Source: Panicum virgatum (Eukaryota > Streptophyta > Magnoliopsida > Poales > Poaceae). Taken from it: a stretch of 64,000 bases of DNA. The position numbers and the translations under genes were made by a program. The notes beneath the pieces are model-generated. The model was not told the DNA's origin, searched no databases, and saw nothing but the letters and a program-made list of their open reading frames with translations. How positions within the stretch are numbered: position 1 is the first letter of the stretch; each line of letters starts with the position of its first letter. This document shows positions 1 through 13,319 of this stretch, one piece after another. The stretch lies in NCBI RefSeq assembly GCF_016808335.1, contig NC_053148.1, positions 46,764,930 through 46,828,929 on the forward strand, in the 5' to 3' direction.

Positions 1-440
1 CTATCACATTAAATTTTCGAACACATTCATGAAGTATTAAATACAATTAAAAAATAACTAATTACATAGGGGTTGTTTGGTTGCTAACCACACTTTGCCA
101 CACTTAAGGTTAGGCAAGTGTGGCAAAGAATTTGGCCACCACACTTTTCTTGTCTAAGGGAATCTTGCCACATTTTTTCTTGTCTATGACACATGGAGCT
201 CAAAAAAATCTTGTCTAAACTTAATTACCAATCAAACACCTACCAACTTGGTCAAACTTGCCTAAAGTTAGGTGTGGCAAAGTGTGACTAGCAACCAAAC
301 AATCCCATAGTCTAACTGATTCATACGAGATGAATTTAATGACACTAATTAATTTATGATTGAATATTAATTTTATCAAATAACAACAAAATATGCTACA
401 GTACTCAAACCCAAACTTTTTCACCAACTAAACACCCCTA
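1..440. mobile_element. Outer MITE, left end outside the window, interrupted by another MITE
   Basis: Positions 1-68 and 307-440 read as one AT-rich MITE once the inner element (69-306) is removed. The core around 310-350 (gattcatacgagatgaattt...actaatta) resembles the cores at 17085-17125 and 39415-39450 (gagacgaatct...gagcctaatta), so three members of one grass MITE family lie in this window. The right end is near ctaaacacccct at 428-439. The left terminal repeat lies upstream of position 1. Family naming is from general knowledge of grass hAT/Tourist-like MITEs. Confidence 0.6.
69..306. mobile_element. MITE with about 30-bp terminal inverted repeats, nested in the outer MITE
   Basis: The left end ggggttgtttggttgctaac and the reverse complement of the right end gggattgtttggttgctagt match over about 30 bases, running into cactttgccac on both sides. 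The flanks are ATA on both sides (66-68 and 307-309; possibly CATA), a short target duplication. Removing the element and one flank copy restores the outer MITE. There is no coding capacity. The TIR style suggests a Tourist/hAT-like family, but the 3-bp ATA duplication does not settle the superfamily. Confidence 0.75.
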
Positions 441-446
441 GGTAAA

Positions 447-1793
447 GGGAAAAGTCTATTTTTCAACCCTAAACTATCACGATAGTCCGATTTTCAACCC
501 GGACCTACAAACCCGGACATCCTACACACTCAACTCTTCAAAACCGTGCAGATTACCCCCTCGAACCGAAACGACCCGGTTTTGGTCCACGTCATCCGGT
601 TTTGTCACGTCACCCATCCAACGTGGCACATCTCCTCTCTCTTTCTCTCACAGACAGGTGGGCCATGCACCTGCCGCGTCACCCGTTCGCATGCGCCTGC
701 CGCCGCCTCGCCGCCGCCGTGTCATCCCCTGCGCTCCCGCTCGCCCATGGAGCTCCGCGGCGGGCCTCGCGGGGCTGCGTCGGACCCGCGGAGCTGCGCG
801 GCGGCCGGGCCGGCGAGGGCCAGGCACGGCGGCCTCCTTCCCCCTCCCCTGCGCCGCCTCCCTCCCGAGCTCCGGCGGTGGCCCTCTGCTCCCCATCCTC
901 CTCCGTGCGCGTGTGTGGGCGCGGGGTAGCGACCCTCCCCTGCTCCCTCGGCGGCGAGCGCAAACGGCGGAGCGCGGCGCGGGCGGCGGGGGTGGGTGGG
1001 GGGCCTCCTCCGCGCGTCCGCGGCCCGCGGGCCGGCGAGCTCCCCGGCGAGCTTCGAATCGGCGGCGGGCCTCCTCCCCGGCGAGCTTCGAATCGGCGGC
1101 AGAATTGGCGGTGGGCCCGCGACGCTCCGCGCGCGCGTGAGTCGAGCTCCTCCGCCGCGAGCTGAGCTCGAGCTCGCGCCGCTCCGGTGGCCCGCCGCCA
1201 CGGCAGCTCGCCTGCGCCAGCTGCCCGCCCGTACCGGCCGTGCACCGTGCCGCCCCGTCTGCCTGCCCGTCGCGCCGCGCCGCAGGGAGGGGGAGAGAGG
1301 AGCGGGGAGGACGCTCCGCCGTCCCGTCCGCCTGCCCGCCCGCGCCACCGCCGTCTCGCCCGCCCTCACCCCGCCGCTACTCCGCCTCGCGCGCGCGGAG
1401 GGAAGCAGGGGAGGGGCGCCCGCTCGTGGAGGCGAAGCAGGGGAGGGGCGCTGCGGCCCCCGGCGGCCACGGACGCGAGGGCGGGCGTGGCGAGCTCGGC
1501 CACGGCGCGCGTGTACGGGCACAGGGACGGCCGCTGGGAGGAGGCCGGGCCGCTCGCCGACGGAGGAGAAGCAGGGAGGAGAGAGAGAAAGAGACGTGTG
1601 GAGAGAGAGTGGCCAGGCTGGCAGCCACGTCACAAAATCGCTGCCACGTCATAGCAATACCGGTCTGGTTTCAGCTCGAGGGAGTATTTTGCACGGTTTG
1701 GTTAGTTCAAAGGTGTGGGATGTCCGGTTTCGTAGTTCATGGTCTAAAATCGGACGATCATGATAGTTCAAGGTCCGAAAACAGACTTTTCCC
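447..1793. mobile_element. MULE-like non-autonomous element with GC-rich interior (Pack-MULE candidate)
   Basis: Terminal inverted repeats of about 47 bases lie at 447-493 and 1747-1793. Both start gggaaaagtct, share aactatca and gtccgatttt, and match at about 39 of 47 positions by eye. The interior (about 640-1620) is extremely GC-rich, like grass first exons and 5' UTRs, and is open in several frames at once, so those open frames are not evidence of genes. A 26-bp perfect direct repeat occurs at 1041-1066 and 1075-1100. The flanks taggtaaa and cagttaaa are only an imperfect target duplication. GC-rich captured sequence is the hallmark of grass Pack-MULEs; that reading is inference. Confidence 0.6.
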
Positions 1794-1886
1794 CAGTTAA
1801 ATCACAAGCTCGTGTTGGCGTGCACTCTCAAGAGATAAGCCTGTCAACGATTTGTTTTGTTTTTCTTAAGAGATTTGTTCGATTAC

Positions 1887-3027
1887 CTGTTATGGGTGAT
1901 AGTAGAAGCTGGATGCTCGTTGGAACACTTGGTGTCAGGAACGGGCCTGCAACCGTCGGCAGGATGACTGACACGCGATGGAGGCCGTTCTCCCGTGCAA
2001 ACCTGAACGCGGCCTCCTCTGTCAGTCGCTTGGACAGGATGTAGATCTGCTAGGAACCCGATAGCTCAGGAGCTAGACTTCCAAGCATGTGTGCTGAGAG
2101 AGACTGAAACTCTGATAGCTGCAGGAACTGGAGTCTACAACGAACTCACCCAGCCGACGGGCTTGGTGCGCCAGACGCCGGCGAGGTCCCTGAGGCAGGA
2201 CTCGTCGACGACCGCCTCCCGCCGGCCCTCCGCGCCCGCCGCCGCCGTCAGCGTGCTGACGGAGGACGTGAAGACGACCCGGCGCACGGTCCCCGCGCGG
2301 ACGCAGGACCGCAGCACGTTGATGGTGCCCCTCGTCGCCGGCTCCAGCACACTTGACATCACGCTCTCCTCTCCAACATCAGTCAGGGATAGCAGGGGTG
2401 TGACCGTGTCAGTGCCAGGTTGCTAGTTAAAATCCCCCCAAAAAAAGTGCGTTCTAAAATTTCATACGTGGCTATATTTTCTGTTTTTTTATAAAGGTAA
2501 TTTTTCTGTTTCAACTTGTAACAATGCTAAACACATGCAGTTTTTCCAAGGGAGTGGCAAAGGTTGTCCTGACTCATGAGGTTTAGCAGCGCATCACGAC
2601 TCACCAAGGTTGTCCTGGCCAGGTGATACGTGGAGCTCCATGGAGGCCGCGACATGGAAGAGCGCCACGCATCCCGTGGCGGCGGCGTCGAAGCTCCCGT
2701 CCTCGCCCATGTCCGCCCGGAACACCCGGAGCCGGTCGCCCCCTTCCACGCCGGCGAACACCCGCCACGCCTTGCCTGATGACACGAACACCGGCCGCCG
2801 GGCATGCCGCGCCGTGCTCAGCTACTCATCAGCTCAACAGTACACCAGGTAGTAGGTGCGCACCTGTGTCCCTGGCGGTGGCGTGGACGCGGTAGCCTCG
2901 CCGCAGCAGCGTGCGGACGAGCCAGGAGCCGACGTAGCCGGTGGACCCCCGTCACGCACACCGCCGGAGGAGGAGGATCACTCCCGGCGGCGGCCTGCTC
3001 CTCCTCCGGCGAGCCGACGCTGCCCAT
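1887..3027 (-). pseudogene. Anthocyanidin reductase/DFR-like NAD(P)-dependent reductase, broken
   Basis: Four exons of a short-chain (extended SDR, epimerase-type) reductase of the anthocyanidin reductase/dihydroflavonol reductase/cinnamoyl-CoA reductase group. Exons are 3027-2864 (starts MGSVGSPEEEQ), 2775-2605 (GKAWRVFAGVEGGDRLRVFR, FHVAAS), 2370-2150 (ATRGTINVLRSC, RRVVFTSSVS) and 2046-1887 (IYILSKRLTEEAAF, VSVILPTVAGPFLTP), all with GT..AG borders. Enzymes of this family reduce flavonoid or phenylpropanoid intermediates with NADPH in the cytosol. Exon phases agree only if one base of the five-C run at 2946-2950 is extra; that run falls inside the glycine-rich dinucleotide-binding motif and shifts the frame there. 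The last exons (about 100 residues) are not seen: sequence left of 1887 runs into the MULE-like element. They may be deleted or lie beyond position 1. The exact substrate cannot be told. Confidence 0.85.
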
Positions 3028-4263
3028 CGCGTCGGCCCTTCTCGATCCCTCTAGGCTAGCTGCCGGTTAGCTGTGCTGAGAGGCGAACGATGATGACTGA
3101 TATATCGATGCCCCTCGAAGGAAATGGAATCGTGTGCTGGCGAAAGCGTTGTAGACAACACAGCAGGGCTTCGTGCATACGCTAGGCTTGCGCCATGTAT
3201 GTGCAGTGTGTGGTGGCACACGGCTCATAGCTGGTTGTTGCCATTCTACTTGAGGTTTCAGGGGATCATGGTCATGGGTGCGTCCAGGACACGGATTGGG
3301 TTCACATGGAGGAAGCAGACAAGGTAAAGATACAGGACCCAACCAGTCCAGTAACATGATCGTCGAGTCCCAGACACGACGACACCAGCAAAGAAAGGAC
3401 GCCGACAAGGATTAAACCGCATGCCTTTCGATTGATCACTGGCATCACAGAAGAGTTCATCTTCACACAAATCGAACACGTATCCAACCATCAGGCTAGT
3501 TTCAGTGAAGAGTGTCATCGCACAGTTAACTAGACTGTGAACTAGATAACCTTTGCCGGCCGGCGTGTCGTCTCCGGGAGAAAACGACGTTTCTGCTTGG
3601 TTTCCGGGCACGAGCACTCGTTTTCACTGCTGCCGGCGGCGGACTGGCTGGCGGAGCACTTCCCGGAGTGATGCTGCGGTCTAAGAAGTGGCTCTTTCTG
3701 ATGTATGTATACACGAAAACACACATGGCAAATAATCTTTTCTCATAGGAATTTCTTTCCCATTTCATCTTCTGGAAATGCATACATTTTCATCTCAACA
3801 TTATTACCTAAGCAACAGCTAAAATTCAGATCCACCTGTGTTTTATCTTTCCAGGAATGTTCCTACCTCCAGACCTTCTCCTAACCAGTATGAACAGTAA
3901 CGAATGAGAAATATATACAAAATTGTTGTAACGGGACAAAAATAACAGGGAGGTTTCATGCCAGTCATGGCAATGCACAATGCCGAGGAAGCCATGCAAC
4001 CTATAGAAATGTGAAACATCCATATGAAATATGCCTAGAAAGTGCAGTAGTTTGACTAGCAGCTAGAAGAGAAACATCCTCTGCTTTCTGTACATATGGA
4101 TACTGGAAGCCTGAAACTATTGCAGTTGACCGATACAAGGAATTCGTTGAAGCCGAATATACTGGTCGCACGAATCTTCACCACTTGATGATGCAAATGG
4201 TATAATAATGCAATAGTAATAAAGAATCTACCTAAACAAGCAAGATCCTCACCTGGTAACAGC
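3028..4263. other. Intergenic, with two exon-like scraps of unknown origin
   Basis: No complete gene is seen. On the minus strand 3540-3670 reads as a possible last exon ending in a stop (contains ENECSCPETKQKRRF). On the plus strand about 4055-4200 reads as an exon-like piece (contains YGYWKPETIAVDRYKEFVEA). I do not recognise either. Their opposite orientations next to a protease fragment could mean captured gene fragments, but I found no transposon termini around them. Confidence 0.4.
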
Positions 4264-4629
4264 TTAAATCACCTCGGCCAGTGCCACGACCCCGCCCCTT
4301 TTCCTCCAGTCGACGGAGTGCGGCAGGTCCTCGTTGTCTTTGTCGTCGTCAGGCTTAACCGCGCACGGTTTCCATGCGCTGAGCTCCTCGCCGGTGAGGT
4401 CGGCGAAGTTGTTGAGGCCGAGGCGGTACGAGTGGACCCCAGCGTCGGCGGCGGCGGCTCTCCTTGAACACCGCGTACCGGTGCTCCGCGGCGACGGAGC
4501 TGTAGGTCTTGTTGCTGTCGGCCATCCAGTCCCTGAACATCCGGCGGGTCTCACCTCCTCGCTCCTCTCCCCGTACGATACTATCGACATGTACGCCGCC
4601 GCCAGCAGCAACGCCGCGGACCTCCTCAT
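4264..4629 (-). pseudogene. Papain-like cysteine protease, 5' fragment with two frame shifts
   Basis: Starts with a signal-peptide-like N-terminus (MRRSAALLLAAAYMSIVSYG). In a second frame comes an I29-type propeptide segment (RRMFRDWMADSNKTYSS ... HRYAVFKE), then, back in the first frame, YRLGLNNFADLTGEELSAW and the usual mature N-terminus SVDWRKRG. The middle of about 35-40 residues is out of frame: one shift near 4553, a compensating one near 4455. It stops just after SVDWRKRG at 4264, so the whole catalytic domain (active-site Cys, His, Asn) is missing. Intact relatives are secreted or vacuolar endopeptidases of about 340-360 residues, many senescence-associated. This is a dead fragment; no downstream exons are seen at lower coordinates. 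Confidence 0.75.
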
Positions 4630-4914
4630 CTCCGCAGCCGCGAGGCCAGCGGCGGGGGGAGATGTGCGGTGCGCCGCGCCCCATGTTTTGTTGCTCAGGG
4701 TTGCGGACGCGTGTTCTAGAGCTCGGCAACGGCCAGACCAAGCATATGGAAGGGGATTGCCAAAATTTGGTCATATAAATAATTGTAAAATTTACAGGGA
4801 AAAACAACCTGGAGCTACGCAGAAGAATAAACAGACTCATTTCGGCATGCAACAAGGAAACAGCCAGAGGGTTCAGAGCATGTGTGCAGGTTTTCCATCC
4901 TAATAACAACATCG

Positions 4915-6973
4915 TTACTCGGAATCTCCTTCCTTGAACACCTTCACCCACTTCTCGACGCTGTCGATGACTTCCCCGGTCTTGATCAGGTACCGGACCT
5001 TGGTCCCGTCCTCGAGGAACTTGTGGCCGACCCTGCTTGCCACACTCTTCTCCTTCGAGTAGAGCATCACATTCGAGCTATGGATGGGGCCCTCGATCTG
5101 GTGAAAAGAAAGTTGATTCAAATCAGGAGATAGCAATCAGGTACCTGAAGAATGAGCATGTGCAGCTATGCAAGACATAACAAGAGGCCTGAAAGAAAGC
5201 TCAATTGGAATGTTTGCTGACCATGACGATTTCACCCGGCTCATCTTCCGTGCCTTTCTTGTGCTTCGACTTCAAGTTCAGGTCCTTCACGATCACAGTG
5301 CTGTTGTGCTTGAAGAGGTGTGTGACTTCTCCAACCTTACCTTTCTCACGGCCTGCGATGACTTGTACGGTGTCCCCAATCCTAACATGCATCTTGTGCA
5401 GCACGGGAAGGCTGTTCGGTTTGCACTTCTTTCGCTCCCATCTCTTAAGCTGCAGTGGAAAGGGAAATCTGATGTCATTTAACATCAGACAGAAAAAGCA
5501 CCAGATGTTCAGATACTTGGACTAATCCTTTTTTTACTTACTCTCATCTCAATTGGGCATGTCTTGACCATAAACCTTATCTGCATATTGAGCACATACA
5601 GAGTGTCAGAGCTCCACATGAAAATAACACAGTATATTTCATTTCAAATAAAAGAGATACTAATTAGATGCTTTTGATATATGCCATGAATACAACATAA
5701 TGGGTGTGGTGTTCATCAATGTCCGATCAAGGCACTACATGACTATGGGCTGCTCTTTATATATGCTTCTTTGAGCAGAATTAAGTATAAGCTATCACTT
5801 AAATACACTAGTTCTGTCACTTTTTTCAACAGAGATTACTTGATTACTTAACCTCGTTATCTTTTTTTTTCTTCCTTTTGTTGGTGAAGAGAATAAGGTC
5901 TATCCTCCTCCATTTCTTATCAGTTGGGAATTACACTTCAAGGGAGTGGGCAACAGAAGGTTATGCACAACATTTGAAGAGGTAAGGCATCTTGAAGATA
6001 AAATAGAAAAGGATTATGCTCATAATAAGCTTTTCAGAGCTAGTGCTTAATTTGTTCTTGCCTTCTTGGTCAGTCATATGTGATGTGTACCAGCATCTAA
6101 GAAAGAAAACTAATCCATGCCAAATTACAAGGAGTAAGCAAGAACTGCCCTCAATCCTGAGCATATTTTGGCACAACAAAATGGTAAAGCACAGGCATAC
6201 AAACTAAAATGTGGTCCATCAGAGACAGTATAATTTCCTCATTTTTTTGAATGGATAATTCCTCAGTACGCATACTAAATCCACGGTGTTGAAACAACAC
6301 TTAACCCCATCCGACACAACATACTCTATACTAGCAGTAACGAATCCACAATTCCACATGCAGCAGTAATGCAAAAAAAGGGAATTCATACAATACCTGA
6401 GTACCAGTAAAACGGAAATTTTCTACTCAACCAGTTCGGTCTCAATCAGCTAATATGTTTAGCTTGGGCTACTCAAACCCTACCGTTAGCCTAAACCAAA
6501 AAAAAATTGTAATTATTGGAATAATTGTTGGAGGAAGCAAAAGGAAATTCAATGCAGTGGTCTAAAAAAATAGTCATACTAATAGTATTTTTTCCAACCT
6601 TGAACTGCACACTGAACAATGCAAAATACTGCTAATTTTCCGTCTCAATGCGATAGACGTGCTCTTAAGCCTCTAATTCACAATGTAAGCCGGAATGTCC
6701 CAAGAACAAGAATAAGAACAACTGTATCCAACTGTGCTCGGCAACGCAACTCGGCTACTCCAGACTCTAATCTACCTGAAGCGGCTAGTAATTTACCAAA
6801 AACATTGGAGCAGCAAAGAGGAACGGAATTGGGAAGCATCAGCAACGAACCCCAGGCTGCGGCGCGGAGTAGGTGGCGAGCCGATTGCCCCAGAAGCTGC
6901 TGGTGCTCGCCGCGCCGGGCGCGGAGACGGAGAGCGCCGCCATGGCGCCCTGCAGCGCCGCCATCCCAGCCAT
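4915..6973 (-). CDS. RPL24: 50S ribosomal protein L24, chloroplastic (uL24c)
   Basis: Nucleus-encoded plastid ribosomal protein; it binds 23S rRNA early in large-subunit assembly in the chloroplast. Four exons: 6973-6851 ([20 protein letters not shown]..., a Ser/Ala-rich transit peptide), 5580-5542 (a 39-base exon giving [13 protein letters not shown]), 5449-5222 (LKRWERKKC, then the KOW motif [20 protein letters not shown]) and 5097-4915 ([17 protein letters not shown] ... KVFKEGDSE, stop TAA). All introns are GT..AG, phase 0, and sum to 573 bases, 190 residues, as expected for the family. The start at 6973 is chosen because it begins the conserved transit peptide; an upstream in-frame ATG at 7114 would add an unrelated leader. 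Intron 1 is about 1.27 kb. The gene lies head to head with the beta-glucosidase gene. I see no defect. Confidence 0.95.
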
Positions 6974-7665
6974 CCTCGCCGTCCTCCCTCGCTCCACTCG
7001 CCCACCCCAAACCGCAGAGGATAACGAGAACGCCTTCTTCGAGTTCCCGAACAGGATAGCACGCCCTTCTATCTCCGGACGCTGGTGGGTTGCTTTATAC
7101 ATGGGCCTCGACACTAAACGGGCCAGGCCTTCGGTATGGCGTAGATGGGCCTAGAAGAAGCCTCTGTTATCCATCAGCCAGGCCCATGGATTGCTCGTCA
7201 TCTTCTTCCCTGCGACTTCGGTGAGGCTGCGAGTCTGTGACCTCGGCCCGCCGCGCGCGTCGAAGTCAGCATCACTGCATCAGGACGGACGGGGGCGGCG
7301 GCGGCGGCGGCGGTCTCTCTCTCTCCCCCCCGTCTACTCGCACGCCACGCAAGCTCACGCAAGATGCTTAGCCGGAGATGTGGACCTTTTTTGACAGGTT
7401 TTCGGAGCTGGGCATGTCATTCCTTCCCTTGCTGATTAAATGTCCACTGTGATAGAGATTTTGCACACTGTGGCCTCCACAAGAGTTACTTAGTAGGGAC
7501 ACACGTTGAAACTGAAAGGGCTTCCAAGACATGTGAAGCTCAGCCTTCAGTTGCTTCCCACGCTTCACCAACTGGACAAGGTTTATAAATATCATATGAT
7601 CCAATCTAGTACCTATCATAGAATAAGAACGCTACTAGTTAGTGCAACAAACTGAAGGAAACGCC
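6974..7665. promoter_or_regulatory. Shared 0.7-kb promoter region between divergent RPL24 and GH1 genes
   Basis: The start codons of RPL24 (minus) and the beta-glucosidase gene (plus) are 692 bases apart with no gene between, so both promoters and 5' UTRs must lie here. A (CGG)n tract followed by a CT-rich tract occurs at about 7288-7330, typical of grass 5' UTR DNA. I could not assign TATA boxes with confidence. Co-regulation is possible but not shown. Confidence 0.55.
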
Positions 7666-10688
<3,023 letters not shown>

Positions 10689-11740
10689 ATCAGTAGATGG
10701 ATTGAAGTAAGCTGTAAGCCTGCCTAACAGTGAGATTATTCTACGATGGCCGTTAGTTAGGTGTACATTACGCGGCCACCATTTGTACACGCATACATGC
10801 CATAGGAAGTAGATTTTGATTATTCTGAATGTGTATAATGTAACTACCATTTGTGCGACCTTCAACGACGCTGTTGAATGTGTCGCTGTTCTTGTGAATT
10901 ACTACAAGCAAGGAGGTTGTGAATTACAGTGCCCAAACATTGCATCATCCTCTTCCTCTATATCTATCTATGTGTCACGCATCATGCTGCATTCCTCGCT
11001 GTAGTCTACTAGCGGCTATACCAAATGTTGAAATTACAGAAGAATGCTCAAGAACATGGCAACCGTTGGGCAAGTGAAGATAAGCCCCAACTTTGGTCCG
11101 GTTTTCAGGACACCAAGTCTGGGTCATGGCTGGCTGGGCTTTGCAGCATTCCCGGACAGAGAATGGTCTGGTCCCCTCCCCTGAAATTCCCTGCACCAAC
11201 TAACATGCAAGGTAACATCTTTGTGCTCGCGAGTAAAACGCCGAGGCGGCTCGAGGCGACATCGAATCCGCTGCAACTTCACCCCAAGACTGCAAGAGCA
11301 AGACGACGCCTTGCCGAACACCTTTTTCCCCGGACAGCATGGCGCTGCCGCTGCGTCTCCGCTCTGCTTTCCCAGTGCGAGGTCGTCAGCTCGCACGGCA
11401 CGCTAGGCGTCGCCGCGCCCTGCCCCCGTGCTGGTCTCCGATGTGAAAGGGACGCGGCGGCGGCCAATCACCCGGCACCGGCAGGAGAGGCAACCGCCAG
11501 CCGCGCAGGAAGAAGGCATGGAAAATGGGGAGACCGAGGAGGGAGCCGAGGGAAAAGGGCAGCCGGAGCCGGACGACGATGGAAGCTGACGCTCCGTCCC
11601 TGTCCCCATGGAGGCATGGACCATGCCGTTGGCGAGCGAAAAGAGGTGGAAAAAACCAAAAGGGGGCGCCCAAGCCTCGGAGCTCCAAAGCTATTCTGTG
11701 CGAAAAGGGGCAGCAGCGACTTGGACCGCGGAATGCTGAA
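10689..11740. other. 3' flank of GH1 gene; no gene seen
   Basis: Positions 10689-11000 are presumably 3' UTR and terminator sequence, AT-rich. From 11220 to 11740 the DNA becomes GC-rich and open in several frames without any recognisable protein. Nothing further can be supported. Confidence 0.5.
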
Positions 11741-12790
11741 TCTACAGTCAACCGTGAGTTTCTAAACTCACGGTCGATCTCTCCGCCCACTCCCACCTTT
11801 TGGATCCTCCCGCACTCTCACCTGCTCCTTTCCCCCTCCCCTCCCCTCCCCTCCCGATCCAATCCCTCCCCTTCTCCCGCAGCCTTCCGCCTCCTTCCCC
11901 CTTCCCCATTCTCCCTCACCATTTTCTTCTGGATCTCGGCTCCGGCCGTGGGAGCTCCGCTCCCCATGGTGACCGCGCCTCTCTCATCCCCTTCTCCTTC
12001 CCCCGCCCCCTTCCCTTCCCCTTCCTTCCGCTAGACCAGATCCATGGCGGCCGCCGCCTCCCCTTCCTCCCTCAAACCGCGCTTCCCTCCCCTCGCTGAG
12101 CCGGCTCCTCCCCCTCCCTGAATCCGCCGCGCCTCCCCCGCGCCGCGTCGATGGACCGCCTCCCTGGGCCGCCGCGGGCTCCCCCGCCGCCGCGCGCCGC
12201 CAGATCCGGCTCCCTGGGTCGCTGCGCGACGCCGGCGGGGTGGTGCGGTGCCGGTGGGAAGACAGGCAGCTGTGGTGGGAAGACTAGCAGCGCGCCGCCG
12301 CCGGATCCGCGCGTCGCCGTCGCCGCGCGCTCCACCGACGTCGCCGCCGCCGGATCCGCCTCCCCGGGGTGCGGCGGCCTCAAGCCTCCCTGGGCCGCGT
12401 GCTCCCCCGTCGGCGGGGAGGACGACGGGGCAGCGCGGATCCGCCGCCGCCTCGCGCCTCCAGTTTTTTTTTGCAAAAAATTTTCAACATTTTTTTTGAA
12501 TTCCTTTTGATTTTTTTCGGATGAATATTTTTTTAATGACGCAAAAAAAATTCTTGAATTTTTTGTGCTCTCCAAATTTTTTTTCTTGAAATTTTTTTCT
12601 GGTCTCCAAATTTTTTTCTTGAAAATTTTTTTTGCTCTCATATTTTGCTTGAAATGTTTTTTGGTCTCCAAAATTTTTCTTGTATTTTTTTAAAAGTTTT
12701 TAATCAGAAAACGACAAAAAATTTCTATAAATGAAAAAAAAGCAATGGTCGAAAAATTGACCGTACGGTTGACCGTAAACTATCAATACC
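11741..12790. other. Possible non-autonomous element: GC-rich block passing into a T-rich repeat
   Basis: The left end carries a perfect 11-base-arm palindrome accgtgagttt/aaactcacggt (11750-11773). The right end has cggttgaccgtaaact (12767-12782), whose reverse complement shares gtcaaccgt with the left end. Between them the DNA goes from C-rich UTR-like sequence, through a GC-rich stretch, into a T-rich repeat. This could be a MULE-type element that captured a 5' UTR and first exon, but the termini match over only about ten bases and no target duplication was found. Confidence 0.3.
12540..12690. repeat. T-rich tandem repeat, unit about 33 bp
   Basis: About four diverged copies of a unit reading ctctccaaatttttttt followed by cttgaaattttttt, seen at about 12567, 12602, 12633 and 12663. 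Units differ mainly in T-run length, as expected from slippage. Confidence 0.7.
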
Positions 12791-13164
12791 CTTGGACCGG
12801 CTGGAACAAAGCGGCTGGGAGTTTCAGACGAGGGTATTCTTCGTACGGATGCAGGTTCTGAGTGACTGAAGCTTCGGCGGAAATTTGTGTCTGAAAGTCG
12901 GTGGTAGTCTGGTAGATGCTGCAGCAGCCAGCGATGCCGTTTGATCCCGCGGCACACGACGGCCACGCAGGCAGCAGGCGCCAGCAAAAGTCGGGCAGGA
13001 AACTTCTTATGGCTAGATAAGTAGGACGGGCATGGCAGGCGCGGGAAGTTAAGATAAGATAATCCGTCGTCGAGGGATCAGCTGATGTAGCACAGTATCT
13101 GATCCAGTTTTGGGTGGAGTCATCACCAGCCATCTAATCACGTATCAGTACCGAACATTTCTTG

Positions 13165-13189
13165 ATAAATAAAATAAAATAAAATAAAT
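13165..13189. repeat. AAATA/AAAAT microsatellite
   Basis: About five perfect pentanucleotide units (aaataaaataaaataaaata...). A simple repeat with no apparent role. Confidence 0.8.
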
Positions 13190-13319
13190 GGGCAGAGGAT
13201 GCGCTTGCAAAGTTGCAAGCTGCAACCGGAGGCCTCCTTCCTATCATCAGAGGGCAGGACGACGCTCGGATCGGGAGTTCCTCCGACGGACGGCCAAGAT
13301 ACGCGCAGCCTCCATCACA

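Noticed and set aside
546..1633. Many overlapping open frames up to about 300 codons on both strands
   Set aside because: The DNA is extremely GC-rich so stops are rare by chance, no frame shows conserved motifs, and the block is bounded by inverted terminal repeats.
3028..4900. Helitron with captured gene fragments
   Set aside because: No TC start, no 3' hairpin followed by CTRR, and no A/T insertion point could be located.
11741..12790. Second Pack-MULE
   Set aside because: Only about ten matching bases at the ends and no target duplication; kept as a low-confidence region rather than an element.
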